Assembly: GCF_001605725.1 (NCBI RefSeq)
Contig: NZ_CP011530.1
Location: 4,402,001-4,466,000, forward strand
Direction of reading: 5' to 3'
From: Mycobacteroides immunogenum
Lineage (GTDB): Bacteria > Actinomycetota > Actinomycetes > Mycobacteriales > Mycobacteriaceae
Length of the DNA stretch: 64,000 nucleotides
A program made the position numbers and the translations under genes. Below the pieces are notes generated by a model, which saw nothing but the letters and a program-made list of their open reading frames with translations, was not told the DNA's origin and ran no database searches. Positions 10,588 through 27,392 of the stretch are shown here, piece by piece; within the stretch, counting starts at the first letter, position 1; the number at the start of each line of letters is the position of its first letter.

Positions 10588-11327
10588 AGAGAGGCTTCCT
10601 CCATCTCGGCGGTGTCCCGCAGCGTCACCAGCTCTTCTTTGAATTCCCGATAACGGGAACGTATTTCGTCGGCAGGCCAGTCTTTCGGCAAAAGTTCGTC
10701 CGGCAGCACCGGGTCGGCCAGCAGATGCCGCACCATTGCGGCGGCCAACACGAATCGGGCCGGAACCGCTTCGGCCCGGTCCCACCACTGCAATAGTGCC
10801 GTTGCGTACAGCGACCACCCGGATAGATCCCACAGTTGCGCGGCGAGCGATTCGGGGTGGTCCGTCCTGGTGCGCAAGACCCACACGTGGTCGGTCACCG
10901 ACGGCGGCAGGTCGACCTCAAGGTTCTCCGGACGCAGCCACACACCTTCCCGGAGCTCTCCGAAGCGGCTCTGCCGCAGTGTAGTTCGCAGGTCGTTACG
11001 GTCACGGGCATCGCGGCCCACGCTGGTGATGACCAGCTGCCTCCAGGTGCCGTCCCACGAGCCCCGATGCGGATCGCATGCCTCGTCCTGCCGGAGCTGA
11101 CGAGCCTGCAGGCGTTCGGCAAGCCGATACCCGGCGTCGGTTCTGAGCAGGTCCCCGGCGGCGACCATACGGGTCAGCGCCACTCGAACCGTGGTGTCAC
11201 TGATTCCGAACAGGGTGGTCAATGCCCGGATTTCGCGTACCGACAACTCAGCGGGATGCGCACCGAGCAGCAGACTCAAGATGACCGAGCGCGCGGTCAG
11301 CGGGTGATGATCGACCGGGTTGTCCAT
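10584..11327 (-). CDS. PaaX family transcriptional regulator
   Basis: A 247-residue regulator with an N-terminal GntR-like winged helix (TTLFGISDTTVRVALTRMVAAGDL) and a long C-terminal domain, as in PaaX, the phenylacetyl-CoA-responsive repressor of phenylacetate degradation. It sits between two crotonase genes, with a two-base gap upstream and a four-base overlap downstream, so it is co-transcribed with the enzymes it probably controls. No paa ring-cleavage genes are nearby, so the effector may be another acyl-CoA. Confidence 0.85.
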   Translation of the reverse strand: MDNPVDHHPLTARSVILSLLLGAHPAELSVREIRALTTLFGISDTTVRVALTRMVAAGDLLRTDAGYRLAERLQARQLRQDEACDPHRGSWDGTWRQLVITSVGRDARDRNDLRTTLRQSRFGELREGVWLRPENLEVDLPPSVTDHVWVLRTRTDHPESLAAQLWDLSGWSLYATALLQWWDRAEAVPARFVLAAAMVRHLLADPVLPDELLPKDWPADEIRSRYREFKEELVTLRDTAEMEEASL

Positions 11328-11329
11328 CG

Positions 11330-12217
11330 CTACAGTTCGGTGGGCTTACGGCCGTAATCACCGAATGGCTCATCTCGATGCCGGACCGCTTGCCGGTAGC
11401 CGTTCGCGATGGCATCGGCGGTGAATGCGTGGGCCTCCGGAGTGTGCCGCGAGATACCGTCGAAAACGGTGCCCACCATGGCACTGTTAGCGATTCCTTG
11501 ATTGATGAGCACCGAGTTGCAGGCCAGCTTGACCATCATCAGCTGATTCAGCGGCATGGCCGCGATGCGCTCGACAAGCCGTTCGGTGCGCTCATCCAGC
11601 TCATCGGGATCAGGCGCCTCGACCGCCAGGCCCCAGTCGTAGGCCTGTTGGCCCGATAGGCAATCACCGGTCAGCAGAAGACGTTTCGCACGCTGGTCGC
11701 CCAGTTTGTGCGCCCAGAGCCCGGTGGCCGGCACGCCCCACACCCGGGTGGGCGGGTATCCGATCTTGGCATCGGCGGCGATGATCAACTGGTCGGCGTG
11801 CAATGCGATATCGGTGCCGCCCGCCACGCAATATCCGTGCACCTTCACCACGGTCGGCTTGTTGGCGTGCAAGAGCGAGGAGAAGCCGCGGGTGAACCGG
11901 CTCATCATCTGGTAGTCGAGCATCGGATCCCAGTTGATGTTCGGCAGGTGGTTGCGCAACTGCACCTGACCGTCCAGGGCGGTGCCCGAATATCGCGCCG
12001 AGCCTTCGTCATTGGCCTCGGCGTAGGCACTCAGATCGAAGCCGCCGCAAAACCCATCACCCCTGCCGGATACCAGAATCACATGCACCTGCGGGTCCAG
12101 GTCGGCGCGTTCCACCAGTGCCGCCAGTTCCAGCGGAGTCTCGGCGATGATGGCATTGCCCTGCTCGGGTCGGTTGAAGGTGATGCGCGCAATCCGATCG
12201 GTGACCTCATAGGTCAT
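11330..12217 (-). CDS. Enoyl-CoA hydratase/isomerase family protein
   Basis: A 295-residue crotonase-family enzyme. The N-terminus MTYEVTDRIARITFNRPEQGNA, the oxyanion motif GFCGGFDLSAYAE and the segment VKVHGYCVAGGTDIALHADQ identify the fold. In GGTDIAL the usual catalytic Glu is Asp, so hydratase activity is uncertain. An insert around residues 90-115 makes it longer than the average 260 residues. I chose the ATG at 12217; a GTG at 12235, two bases after the upstream stop, is an alternative. It is the second gene of the AidB-crotonase-PaaX-crotonase operon. Confidence 0.85.
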   Translation of the reverse strand: MTYEVTDRIARITFNRPEQGNAIIAETPLELAALVERADLDPQVHVILVSGRGDGFCGGFDLSAYAEANDEGSARYSGTALDGQVQLRNHLPNINWDPMLDYQMMSRFTRGFSSLLHANKPTVVKVHGYCVAGGTDIALHADQLIIAADAKIGYPPTRVWGVPATGLWAHKLGDQRAKRLLLTGDCLSGQQAYDWGLAVEAPDPDELDERTERLVERIAAMPLNQLMMVKLACNSVLINQGIANSAMVGTVFDGISRHTPEAHAFTADAIANGYRQAVRHRDEPFGDYGRKPTEL

Positions 12218-12237
12218 CGTCTTCAAGGTGTCCACCG

Positions 12238-13872
12238 TCAGTTGCCCGACTTCACGGTCGCCCGCTCCAGGATCGGCGAAAGGTCCAATCCTGTTGGCAG
12301 AGTTCCGAATGCCCCGCCCCAGTCACCGGCCAGCCGGGTCGCCAGGAAGGCCTGGGCAACCGCCGGATGGCCATGCCGGACCAACAGCGCACCCTGCAGC
12401 GCCAGGCAGATATCTTCGGCGACCTTGCGAGCGCGATAGGTCACCGACTCCAGATCACCGAGCTGCGCCTGCAATCCGTTGATGTGGCGATCCAGACGCT
12501 CGTCCTGCCCTTGGGCCAGGGCAAGCTCCTTGAACAGCACCTCGACACATTCGGGCTTAGTGGCCATGGCGCGCAACGTGTCCAGGGCACTCACGTTGCC
12601 GGAGCCTTCCCAGATCCCCATCAGCGGCGCCTCGCGATAAAGGCGCGGCAGGCCCGAATCCTCGACGTAACCGTTGCCGCCCAGGCATTCCATCGCCTCG
12701 CCGGCGTGCGGGGTGGCACGCTTACACACCCAGTACTTACTGGCGGCCAACCCGATACGACGCAGCAAGGACTCGGTCTCATCCCCGCGCGTGGCCCGGT
12801 CGGTGGCACCCGCCATCCGCATCGCGACCATGGTGGCCGCCTCGGCCTCGATCGCGAGATCCGCGAGCACGTTACGCATCAATGGCTGATCAATCAGATA
12901 CTCGCCGAAAGCCTTACGGTGCTGGGCGTGATGCATGGCCAGTGCGACACCCGTGCGCATGCTGGTAGCCGATCCCAGTGTGCAGTCCAATCGCGTCATG
13001 TTGACCATCTCGATGATGGTCTTGACGCCCTTGCCCTCCTCGCCGACCAGCCACGCGATGGCGTCGTCGTACTCGACCTCGGAGGACGCGTTCGAGTGGT
13101 TACCGAGCTTGTCCTTCAAGCGCTGCAATCGCATCCGGTTGCGGGTGCCGTCGGGTAGCACCCGCGGCAGGAAGAAACATGACAGGCCGCCGGGGGCCTG
13201 GGCCAGCACCAGGAACACATCGCACATCGGCGCCGAGGTGAACCACTTGTGCCCGACCAGCGTGTAGCTGCCGTCGGCGTTGAGTGTGGCGGTAGTGGTG
13301 CCCGCGCGCACATCCGAGCCACCCTGCTTCTCGGTCATCGACATGCCTGCGGTCAGCCCCGCCTTGGCGGAGGGCACCGCCAGGGCCGGGTCATACACCC
13401 GGCTGGACAGCAGCGGCTCATAGACGGCAGCGAGCTCGGGGTTGGCACGCAGCGCCGGAATCACGGCGTAGGTCATGGAGATTGGGCACATATGTCCGGG
13501 ATCGGCCGTCCACACCCCAGTCTTCGCGGCACGCACCACATGCGCACCCGGCCGGTCATCGGCCCAGGGCGCACCATGCAACCCATGAGCGACTGCCTCT
13601 CGCATGAGCTCGTGGTAGGCCGGGTCGAATTCGACTTCGTCGACACGATGCCCCCACCTGTCGTGTGTATGCAGCACCGGGCGGTTGCGGTTCGCCAGCT
13701 CGCCAGCCCGCTGCATGCGGTCGGTGCCGTTCAAGGCCCCGACCTCCAGCACCTCCTCGACGCCCCACTGACCGCCCTCGCGAATGAGCGCTTCCATCAA
13801 CACCGGACTGGTCGCGGCGTTGTAGTCGCGGAGCTCGGGGACCTGGTTGGTGACGACATGCGTATCGGCCAT
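12238..13872 (-). CDS. AidB-like acyl-CoA dehydrogenase family protein
   Basis: A 544-residue flavoprotein. The N-terminal AidB-type segment (residues 10-120, including HTHDRWGHRVDEVEFDPAYHELM) is followed by the acyl-CoA dehydrogenase core with MTEKQGGSDVRAGTT and the C-terminal GGNGYVEDSGLPRLYREAPL. The Glu of the last motif region matches the conserved position in AidB. E. coli AidB binds DNA and protects against alkylation; the mycobacterial homologues are uncharacterised and their operon partners suggest acyl-CoA metabolism. The ATG at 13872 matches the family start. It is the first gene of the operon. Confidence 0.85.
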   Translation of the reverse strand: MADTHVVTNQVPELRDYNAATSPVLMEALIREGGQWGVEEVLEVGALNGTDRMQRAGELANRNRPVLHTHDRWGHRVDEVEFDPAYHELMREAVAHGLHGAPWADDRPGAHVVRAAKTGVWTADPGHMCPISMTYAVIPALRANPELAAVYEPLLSSRVYDPALAVPSAKAGLTAGMSMTEKQGGSDVRAGTTTATLNADGSYTLVGHKWFTSAPMCDVFLVLAQAPGGLSCFFLPRVLPDGTRNRMRLQRLKDKLGNHSNASSEVEYDDAIAWLVGEEGKGVKTIIEMVNMTRLDCTLGSATSMRTGVALAMHHAQHRKAFGEYLIDQPLMRNVLADLAIEAEAATMVAMRMAGATDRATRGDETESLLRRIGLAASKYWVCKRATPHAGEAMECLGGNGYVEDSGLPRLYREAPLMGIWEGSGNVSALDTLRAMATKPECVEVLFKELALAQGQDERLDRHINGLQAQLGDLESVTYRARKVAEDICLALQGALLVRHGHPAVAQAFLATRLAGDWGGAFGTLPTGLDLSPILERATVKSGN

Positions 13873-13957
13873 GGACCCAGTGTTACATTTCTTCGACAAC
13901 CGCACAAGATCTGTTCACCCGGCCTTTCGAGGCTTCCGGTGCACTAGAAATGAAGAC

Positions 13958-14659
13958 GTGGAGAAGGTCGTCTTCGTGCTGCGCCAACCATCCGATGCCG
14001 CCACCGACGAGTGGGCAGAACAGCTGCGCACCGGCGCCGTCGACAAGATCCGCGCGGCGGGCGTGCACGGGCTGACCGTGTGTGTGCATGACGCCGACGT
14101 GCGCGCGGCGAACCTGCGCCTGACAACCCTGGACCCGCCTTTCACCGCAGCGATCAGCGTGTGGGTTCAGCAGTCGTACGGGCCGCAGACGCGCGAGATC
14201 GAGGCAATCCTGAGCAGGATCTCGGCCGCGGCGCACGGCTATCTGGTCACCGAATCGGTGCCGCTCCCCTCTCCTAGCGCCGAACACGGGGAACGGTCGA
14301 CAGGCTTCACCAACATCGCACTGCTGCGCAGACCTGCCGGGATGCCGTTCGAGGAATGGCGCCACCAGTGGCAAGGCGTGCACACACAGAACGCACTCGA
14401 TCTGCAGTCGACGATCCGATACGAACAGAACCTGGTCGTCCGGCCCACATCGTCCGGCGCACCCGCGATCTCCGCCATCGTGTTCGAACAATTTCCGGCC
14501 TCTGCCCTGACCGACCCGCTGGCCTGGTACGGCGCCACGGATCAACAACAGCTGACCGAGCGCGTCACTGCCATGCTCGAAAGCGTCAAAACCTTTGGTG
14601 CTCATACCAATATCGACACCGTCGCAACCAGCAGATACGACGTGATCCGACCGTTCTAG
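13958..14659 (+). CDS. EthD-domain-like protein (dimeric alpha/beta barrel)
   Basis: A 233-residue protein with two ferredoxin-like halves, each starting with a beta strand of the kind VVFVLRQP or TNIALLRRPAGMPFEEWRHQWQGVHT. The second half matches the EthD pattern (W-x-x-x-W-x-x-x-H). EthD-type domains often accompany degradative oxygenases but rarely have a proven activity. The start is probably the GTG at 13958, since the sequence upstream is not domain-like and lies in the divergent promoter region of the AidB operon. Confidence 0.7.
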   Translation: MEKVVFVLRQPSDAATDEWAEQLRTGAVDKIRAAGVHGLTVCVHDADVRAANLRLTTLDPPFTAAISVWVQQSYGPQTREIEAILSRISAAAHGYLVTESVPLPSPSAEHGERSTGFTNIALLRRPAGMPFEEWRHQWQGVHTQNALDLQSTIRYEQNLVVRPTSSGAPAISAIVFEQFPASALTDPLAWYGATDQQQLTERVTAMLESVKTFGAHTNIDTVATSRYDVIRPF

Positions 14660-14715
14660 AAGCATCGGGCACAAATTGCCCCGACGCCCGTGTCGGCGAC
14701 CTCTACGCTCAGGTC

Positions 14716-15006
14716 ATGGTGCAATACCGCGATCCCGGCGCCATCACGTTTGCGGCAATCATCGAGAAGCCCGAGGGGCCCGGCGCCTACGTCGAGTTTC
14801 CCCACTCGGCGCTGGACACCTTCGGCGTCAGGACCCGGGTGCCGGTACATGCCCTATTCGACGGATCGGTGGCCTACACGGGATCGTTGGCTCCGTACGG
14901 CGGCAAGCACCTTCTTGGCGTGCGCAAGGATATCCAGAAACTGCTGGGCAAGGGGCCGGGCGACCGAGTGACCGTAGAGATCAGGCTGGATACCGACCGC
15001 ACCTAG
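14716..15006 (+). CDS. DUF1905 domain protein
   Basis: A 96-residue protein that is almost entirely a DUF1905 domain: FAAIIEKPEGPGAYVEFPHSAL, VPVHALFDG, YTGSLAPYGGKHLLGVRKDIQKLLGKGPGD and VTVEIRLDTD. The domain is a small beta-barrel often fused to a YdeI domain; here it stands alone. Function is unknown. Its TAG stop lies in the same CTAG palindrome as the stop of the convergent permease gene. Confidence 0.8.
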   Translation: MVQYRDPGAITFAAIIEKPEGPGAYVEFPHSALDTFGVRTRVPVHALFDGSVAYTGSLAPYGGKHLLGVRKDIQKLLGKGPGDRVTVEIRLDTDRT

Positions 15007-16412
15007 GCGTCTTGGTCTTGCTCGGCGTGGTGCACCGGCTCGCCGTGATGCACGAAGTAGCCGAGCACCACGATGATGAACCACACCACACCCACCAGGA
15101 TCGCGGTGCGGCCGTCCTCGGTGAAGAACAGCAGCACCACCACCAGGGCCAGGAACCCCAGCGCCAACAGATTCGTCACCGGAGCACCGGGCAACCGGTA
15201 GTCCGAGGCAGGCAGCGCTCCGGCAGCAACCCTCTTGCGATAAATCATGTGGGAAACCAGGATTGAGCCCCACACGAAGATAATGCCGATAGTCGACACC
15301 GACGTGATGTACGCGAACGCCTTATCGGGCGAGAGCCAGTTGACGAACACACCGATACCCATGGCGAGCGCCGAGAAGCAGATGGCCAGCATCGGGACGT
15401 GCCGCGAACTCAGAGCCTGCAACCCCACCGGGGCATCGCCGCGCTGAGCCAGGCTGCGGACCATGCGTCCCGTCGAGTAGATGCCCGAATTGCACGACGA
15501 AAGCGCGGCCGTCAGCAGGATGAAGTTCACGATATTGGCGGCCTGCGGAATGTTGAGGTACTCGAACACGGCGACGAAGGGGCTCTCCCCCTTGTGATAG
15601 TTGCGCCAGCCCTGGATCGACAGAATGACGATCAGCGCACCCACATAGAACAATCCGATGCGGAACGGCAAGGTGTTGATCGCCTTGCGCAGAGTTACTT
15701 TTGGGTTCTGAGCTTCCCCGGCCGTCACGCCGACCAACTCCACGCCGACATAGGCGAACACGACGATCTGCAGACTCAACAGCGCCTGACTGAATCCGGT
15801 CGGGAAGAAGCCGCCGTCGTTCCACAGATTGGCGACGCTGGGACCTGTCTCCGGCCCCAGCCCCGAAATGGGTAGCAGTACACCGATACCGATGATGATC
15901 ATGCCGAGGATGGCCGTCACCTTGATCATCGAGAACCAGAACTCGGCCTCGCCAAAGATCTTGACCGATATCAGGTTGGCCCCGAACAGAATCAGCAGAA
16001 CCACCAGCGCGGTGACCCATTGCGGGACACCTGGCCACCATCGCTGGATGTAGACGCCGGCCACGGTTATCTCCGCCATACAGGTGGTGGCCCACACGGC
16101 CCAGTACGTCCAGCCATTGGCGAAGCCGGCGAAACGTCCCATGAATTCCTCGGCGTATTCGGAGATACTGCCCGAGACCGGCCGGTAGACCAGCAGTTCA
16201 CCGAGCGCGCGCATGATCACGAATATGGCCAGGCCTGCGACGAGATAGGCCAAGATGAGGCCCGGGCCGGCTTTCTCTATCGCACCTCCGGCGCCGTAGA
16301 ACAGGCCCGTGCCGATGGCACCGCCGATTGCGATCATCTGCACCGTGCGGGCGGACAGGCCACGTGAGTATCCGGCGTCAGGCGTCTCGGATTCGGAATT
16401 GGCAACGGTCAT
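15003..16412 (-). CDS. Amino acid permease (APC superfamily, GABA/aromatic type)
   Basis: A 469-residue integral membrane transporter with about 12 hydrophobic segments. The first, IGGAIGTGLFYGAGGAIEKAGPG, is the APC signature. The sequence ALGELLVYRPVSGSISEYAEEFMG is characteristic of the amino acid transporter group that includes AroP, CycA and GabP. It imports an amino acid by proton symport; the substrate cannot be told from sequence. The ATG at 16412 precedes a short cytoplasmic tail. A weak 10-bp dyad at 16547-16556/16594-16603 upstream may be an operator. Confidence 0.9.
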   Translation of the reverse strand: MTVANSESETPDAGYSRGLSARTVQMIAIGGAIGTGLFYGAGGAIEKAGPGLILAYLVAGLAIFVIMRALGELLVYRPVSGSISEYAEEFMGRFAGFANGWTYWAVWATTCMAEITVAGVYIQRWWPGVPQWVTALVVLLILFGANLISVKIFGEAEFWFSMIKVTAILGMIIIGIGVLLPISGLGPETGPSVANLWNDGGFFPTGFSQALLSLQIVVFAYVGVELVGVTAGEAQNPKVTLRKAINTLPFRIGLFYVGALIVILSIQGWRNYHKGESPFVAVFEYLNIPQAANIVNFILLTAALSSCNSGIYSTGRMVRSLAQRGDAPVGLQALSSRHVPMLAICFSALAMGIGVFVNWLSPDKAFAYITSVSTIGIIFVWGSILVSHMIYRKRVAAGALPASDYRLPGAPVTNLLALGFLALVVVLLFFTEDGRTAILVGVVWFIIVVLGYFVHHGEPVHHAEQDQDA

Positions 16413-16638
16413 CCGGACATCATTGCGTGAGTAGACAGTTATTGCACAGGAAACCCCGGACAGCCCCGCCCCGAGCGGCTTATCGCACCGGTAGCACTGG
16501 TGAGTGCGTTTCGATATCACGTGAACACCGGGACAACCAAAGCCGTCGAGATCGACGAAATGCAGGGCCGGACTCGATCTTTCGCTGCAAAAAGTCGATC
16601 TCGCGAGACAGCACGACACTGATGGACCAGCAGCACAA

Positions 16639-16677
16639 CGAAAAAGGGCCCCGGGGTTATCCCAGGGCCCTTTTTCG
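16639..16677 (-). terminator. Strong bidirectional-looking terminator after rpoC
   Basis: A 13-bp stem (16639-16651 with 16665-16677) contains AAAAAGGGCCC on one arm and its complement on the other, so both strands have a T-run after a GC core. It starts seven bases after the rpoC stop on the minus strand and would end the rpoBC transcript. Confidence 0.85.
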
Positions 16678-16683
16678 TCTGAA

Positions 16684-20631
<3,948 letters not shown>

Positions 20632-20666
20632 GTAAACTCCCTTTCCCCTTGCGGGATAGAAATCGG

Positions 20667-24155
<3,489 letters not shown>

Positions 24156-24282
24156 GATCGGTCCTCCAGTGTTGCCGCGCATCTGCGATGTTTTGCGCAA
24201 GCAAACGACCAAACACACACAACAAAGACCACACCGTCATCGGCGAGGGAAGGTGGGCAGGAGGCAGCCAGCGCAACGTCTA

Positions 24283-24311
24283 ACAATAGCGTACTATCGC
24301 GCAGCCTTCAA
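24283..24311 (-). promoter_or_regulatory. Predicted housekeeping promoter of rpoBC
   Basis: On the minus strand TTGAAG (24306-24311) and TATTGT (24283-24288) are 17 bases apart. Transcription would begin near 24276, about 120 bases before the TTG start. The gene-free stretch 24156-24641 holds this promoter and leader. Other TTGACN hexamers upstream lack a matching -10 at normal spacing. An open frame at 24325-24630 has no homology I recognise. Confidence 0.6.
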
Positions 24312-24641
24312 CTGCCCGGTCAATTCAGCGGATCAGCGCTGGCTGGCGGCCTCGCTGAAATCGCATGCGTCCGTGCTGCCAAACAGATTGACGCCTCGCA
24401 CGCCCTCCGTCAAGAGATAGCGCCAGTATTTTCGGTGTTTCTTTCTCTGTGATGTCGAGCGCATACCGGGCGCAGGCAAAGAGCCACGATGACCTGCATG
24501 CGATATGTCCTCGGCAACCTGGACATACCTCCCCCACACCCGTCACACACACGACATCTTCGCCACCTGTGTGGGGTGTCACACCTCGCTGGCGCGGGCG
24601 CCCGTCCCATCGCCTTACGCGACAAACCAACCCAGTGAGCG

Positions 24642-25769
24642 CTACCCCTTTACGGGCGGGATCTGACCTGTCGGTGCGTCGTCGTCACTCGTGTTGATGG
24701 TCTGGGTGGGCTGCTCGGCGTGCGGCGGAGCCAGCGTCGCCGTGGTGACCCCGGTGGGCTCGTCGCCGAAATCGTGCACCCGGTACTGGTGGGTGCCCGC
24801 GAAACTGTCCTGGATCGCGGCCTGCGCGTCGGGAGGCAGCTGATGCATGATCTCGCGGACGCGCGCCTGCCGGCGGCCCACCGCCTTGCGCTCCGGCATA
24901 CCCGGGGTGGCCTGAATCTGCGGGGGCACACCCTCGATCTCCTCGACACCACCGTCGTGGTGGCCGGCGTCCAGGTGCGCCTGCTCCTCGGCCATGGTGG
25001 CCTCGTCCTTTTCCTCGGACATACCGATCGGACCGATACGGCGGCCGTTGAGGAACTGCTTGATCACCGGCTCGTCGCTGGTCAACAGCACCTCGCGCGG
25101 ACCGAACATGACCAGGTTGCGGCGGTACAGCATGCCCATGTTGTCCGGCACGGTACGAGCGATGTTGATGTTGTGCGTCACGATCAGGATGGTGGCGTCG
25201 ATCTGCGCGTTGATGTCGATGAGCAGCTGGCTGAGGTACGCGGTACGCACCGGGTCCAGACCGGAGTCCGGCTCGTCACAAAGGATGATCTGGGGGTCCA
25301 GCACCAGCGAGCGGGCCAGACCGGCGCGCTTGCGCATACCGCCGGAGATCTCACCGGGGAACTTGGTCTCATGGCCGGTAAGACCCACCACGTCAAGCTT
25401 CTGCATGACGATGTCGCGGATCTCGGATTCCTTCTTCTTGGTGTGCTCACGCAAGGGGAAGGCGGTGTTGTCGTAGAGGTTCATCGAGCCGAACAGCGCG
25501 CCGTCCTGGAACATGACGCCGAACAGCTTGCGGATCTCGTAGAGCTCCTTGGACGAGCACTCCATGATGTTGGTGCCGTCGATGTAGATGGCTCCCTGCT
25601 CCGGTCGCAACAGGCCGATCAGCGACTTGAGGAACACCGACTTACCGGTACCGGACGGACCCAACAGCACGCTGACTTCACCCGGGGGCAGGGACAGGGT
25701 GACGTTCTCCCAGATTCGTTGTGAACCAAAGGACTTGGTCAAACCCTCGACGGAGACTTCTGCACCCAC
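24642..25769 (-). CDS. mkl: Mkl/MceG ATPase of Mce lipid importers
   Basis: A 375-residue ABC ATPase. Walker A is GPSGTGKS (about residues 35-42), the signature is GEISGGMRKRAGLARSL and Walker B is IILCDEPDSGLDP. The C-terminal extension ends with acidic, Pro- and Thr-rich sequence. The protein closely resembles M. tuberculosis Mkl (Rv0655), known as MceG, which energises several Mce transporters for lipid and cholesterol uptake at the plasma membrane. The GTG at 25769 follows AAGGAACG. No mce genes are in the window, consistent with a shared ATPase. Confidence 0.93.
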   Translation of the reverse strand: MGAEVSVEGLTKSFGSQRIWENVTLSLPPGEVSVLLGPSGTGKSVFLKSLIGLLRPEQGAIYIDGTNIMECSSKELYEIRKLFGVMFQDGALFGSMNLYDNTAFPLREHTKKKESEIRDIVMQKLDVVGLTGHETKFPGEISGGMRKRAGLARSLVLDPQIILCDEPDSGLDPVRTAYLSQLLIDINAQIDATILIVTHNINIARTVPDNMGMLYRRNLVMFGPREVLLTSDEPVIKQFLNGRRIGPIGMSEEKDEATMAEEQAHLDAGHHDGGVEEIEGVPPQIQATPGMPERKAVGRRQARVREIMHQLPPDAQAAIQDSFAGTHQYRVHDFGDEPTGVTTATLAPPHAEQPTQTINTSDDDAPTGQIPPVKG

Positions 25770-25932
25770 CAGGCGTTCCTTCCGCAACACGCACACTTCA
25801 CCACGAACCCGGCCAGGCTGTGGTTCGGATCACTTTAGCGTATGCCCCAGAACTGCATCGCGTTTGTGTCCAGACCGAGTCCGGGGACTGGCTAACTGTG
25901 ATAACCAGCCACTACGTCTCTAGTGCGAGCCC

Positions 25933-27312
25933 TCAGTCCGACGGGGATTCGGCGGATACGGCAGCGGTAGAGCTGCCCCGCCGGCGCTCCACGACGAGCA
26001 ACGCCCCAGCCAGCAGCGCGATGAGCACGACGATCATCGCGACGACATCGGCGAAGACACTGGGATGGCCAAGGCCGTAGCCGGTCAGCAGATCCACCTG
26101 CGCGCGCTGGCGGACGAACTGTCCCAGGACGACGCCCAGCGCGGAAGCGGTCACCGCCAGGCCACCCACCACCGTCAGCTGTGCCGGCGACACTCCGTGA
26201 AACACCGCATAGAAAAGGTAGACGGCCAGCGTCGAGATGCCGGCCCCGGAAAGCAGCAATCCCCAGATTAGGGCGCCCTCGGTGGTTGCGGCGTGTAGTT
26301 CGATCACGGTCACCGTCACGCCGGCCACCAGCAGCAGGGTGCCCAACAATGCGACAAGCGTGCGTTTTCCCGCGTCGATCAGGTATCCGGCGAGCGGGGC
26401 GAGCACCAGTCCGGCGGTAAAAAGCGCCAGCGGCGGCGTATCGGAAGGTGCCAGCTCACGGTCAATGGACCACCACATCGCCGCATGGTCGAAGTCCGCG
26501 AACCGCACCAAGAAGGTCAGCACGGTGATCGCCAGCAGCGCCGCCAGCACAACCGGACGCGTAAGGGCGTCCGCGGCGATCAACGCCGCCGAGCCCCTGC
26601 GGCGGGTCTGCGCGAACAGACCACCGAAGGCACCCAACGCGATGATCCCGAGGATTACCGCCCGCACCGGGGAGGAGTCGTCGACCAGCAGCCAGGACAG
26701 CGCAGATACGCCGATCAGCCACAGCAACGCACCGACCAGGTCGAACGTATCGAAGGTGCCGACGAACTCGCGGTGCGGCTGGGTAAGCACGACCACCAGC
26801 ACGACAACGGTCGCAGCCAGGATTCCGTAGGTGATCGAGCGCCAGTTCTGCGGCGAATTGATGTCCAGCACCTGACCCGCCAGCATCGCCAACGGGTACA
26901 TCGCCACCCAGAATCCCAGCGAGAAGCCCCGCCCCTGCCGGGGTGTCGAATGCAGGACGATCAGCATCGACGCCACCATGGTCAGTCCGGCGCCCAGCGC
27001 CGAGAACAACATCACCCAGGCCAGCAGTGTCGCCGATCCCGGTATCAACGACCCGGCCGTGGACAGTGCCAGAATCACCAGACCGGTGGCCAGGAATGTG
27101 GTGGGGCGGAAGTGGTTGCCCAGCCGGGCGAACACGAGCAAGGTCACCACGGCGACTATGTCGCCGGCGACGGTCGCCCATTCGATGGAGCCGAGGGCAT
27201 CCTCACCCCGGTCCACTCCCCACACCGCCGCCAGACCGTGGTCCAGCATGGTCAGCCTTGCCACGAACAATGCAGCGCACGCGATTACGACGTGCCGTAC
27301 GGCCAGATTCAT
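25933..27312 (-). CDS. Major facilitator superfamily transporter, drug-exporter-like
   Basis: A 459-residue membrane protein with about 14 hydrophobic segments and the MFS arrangement. Several conserved loop residues of drug:H+ antiporters are weak. The loop GSIEWATVAGDIVAVVTLLVFARLGNHF resembles motif A regions. The substrate is unknown, and a role in export of a small molecule or lipid precursor is possible. It lies upstream of mkl in the same direction but with a 163-base gap, so separate promoters are likely. Confidence 0.75.
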   Translation of the reverse strand: MNLAVRHVVIACAALFVARLTMLDHGLAAVWGVDRGEDALGSIEWATVAGDIVAVVTLLVFARLGNHFRPTTFLATGLVILALSTAGSLIPGSATLLAWVMLFSALGAGLTMVASMLIVLHSTPRQGRGFSLGFWVAMYPLAMLAGQVLDINSPQNWRSITYGILAATVVVLVVVLTQPHREFVGTFDTFDLVGALLWLIGVSALSWLLVDDSSPVRAVILGIIALGAFGGLFAQTRRRGSAALIAADALTRPVVLAALLAITVLTFLVRFADFDHAAMWWSIDRELAPSDTPPLALFTAGLVLAPLAGYLIDAGKRTLVALLGTLLLVAGVTVTVIELHAATTEGALIWGLLLSGAGISTLAVYLFYAVFHGVSPAQLTVVGGLAVTASALGVVLGQFVRQRAQVDLLTGYGLGHPSVFADVVAMIVVLIALLAGALLVVERRRGSSTAAVSAESPSD

Positions 27313-27392
27313 GTCACCTTCACCCTCTCGTCAGGTCACTCTATGGGCCGCAGCCACATTCGTCTTGCGATAGCGGTGATCGTCGGGGCAAC

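Noticed and set aside
9811..10884. Longer start for the crotonase gene that would overlap PaaX
   Set aside because: The extra 99 residues are antisense-like Arg/Gly-rich sequence; the ATG at 10587 overlaps the PaaX stop and matches the family start.
16547..16603. A 10-bp imperfect dyad upstream of the permease
   Set aside because: The loop is 37 bases and the arms are short, so it is only mentioned as a possible operator.
24325..24630. A 101-codon minus-strand frame upstream of rpoB
   Set aside because: Arg-rich with no homology; only its 3' end region lies before the predicted rpoB promoter and no ribosome-binding site supports it.
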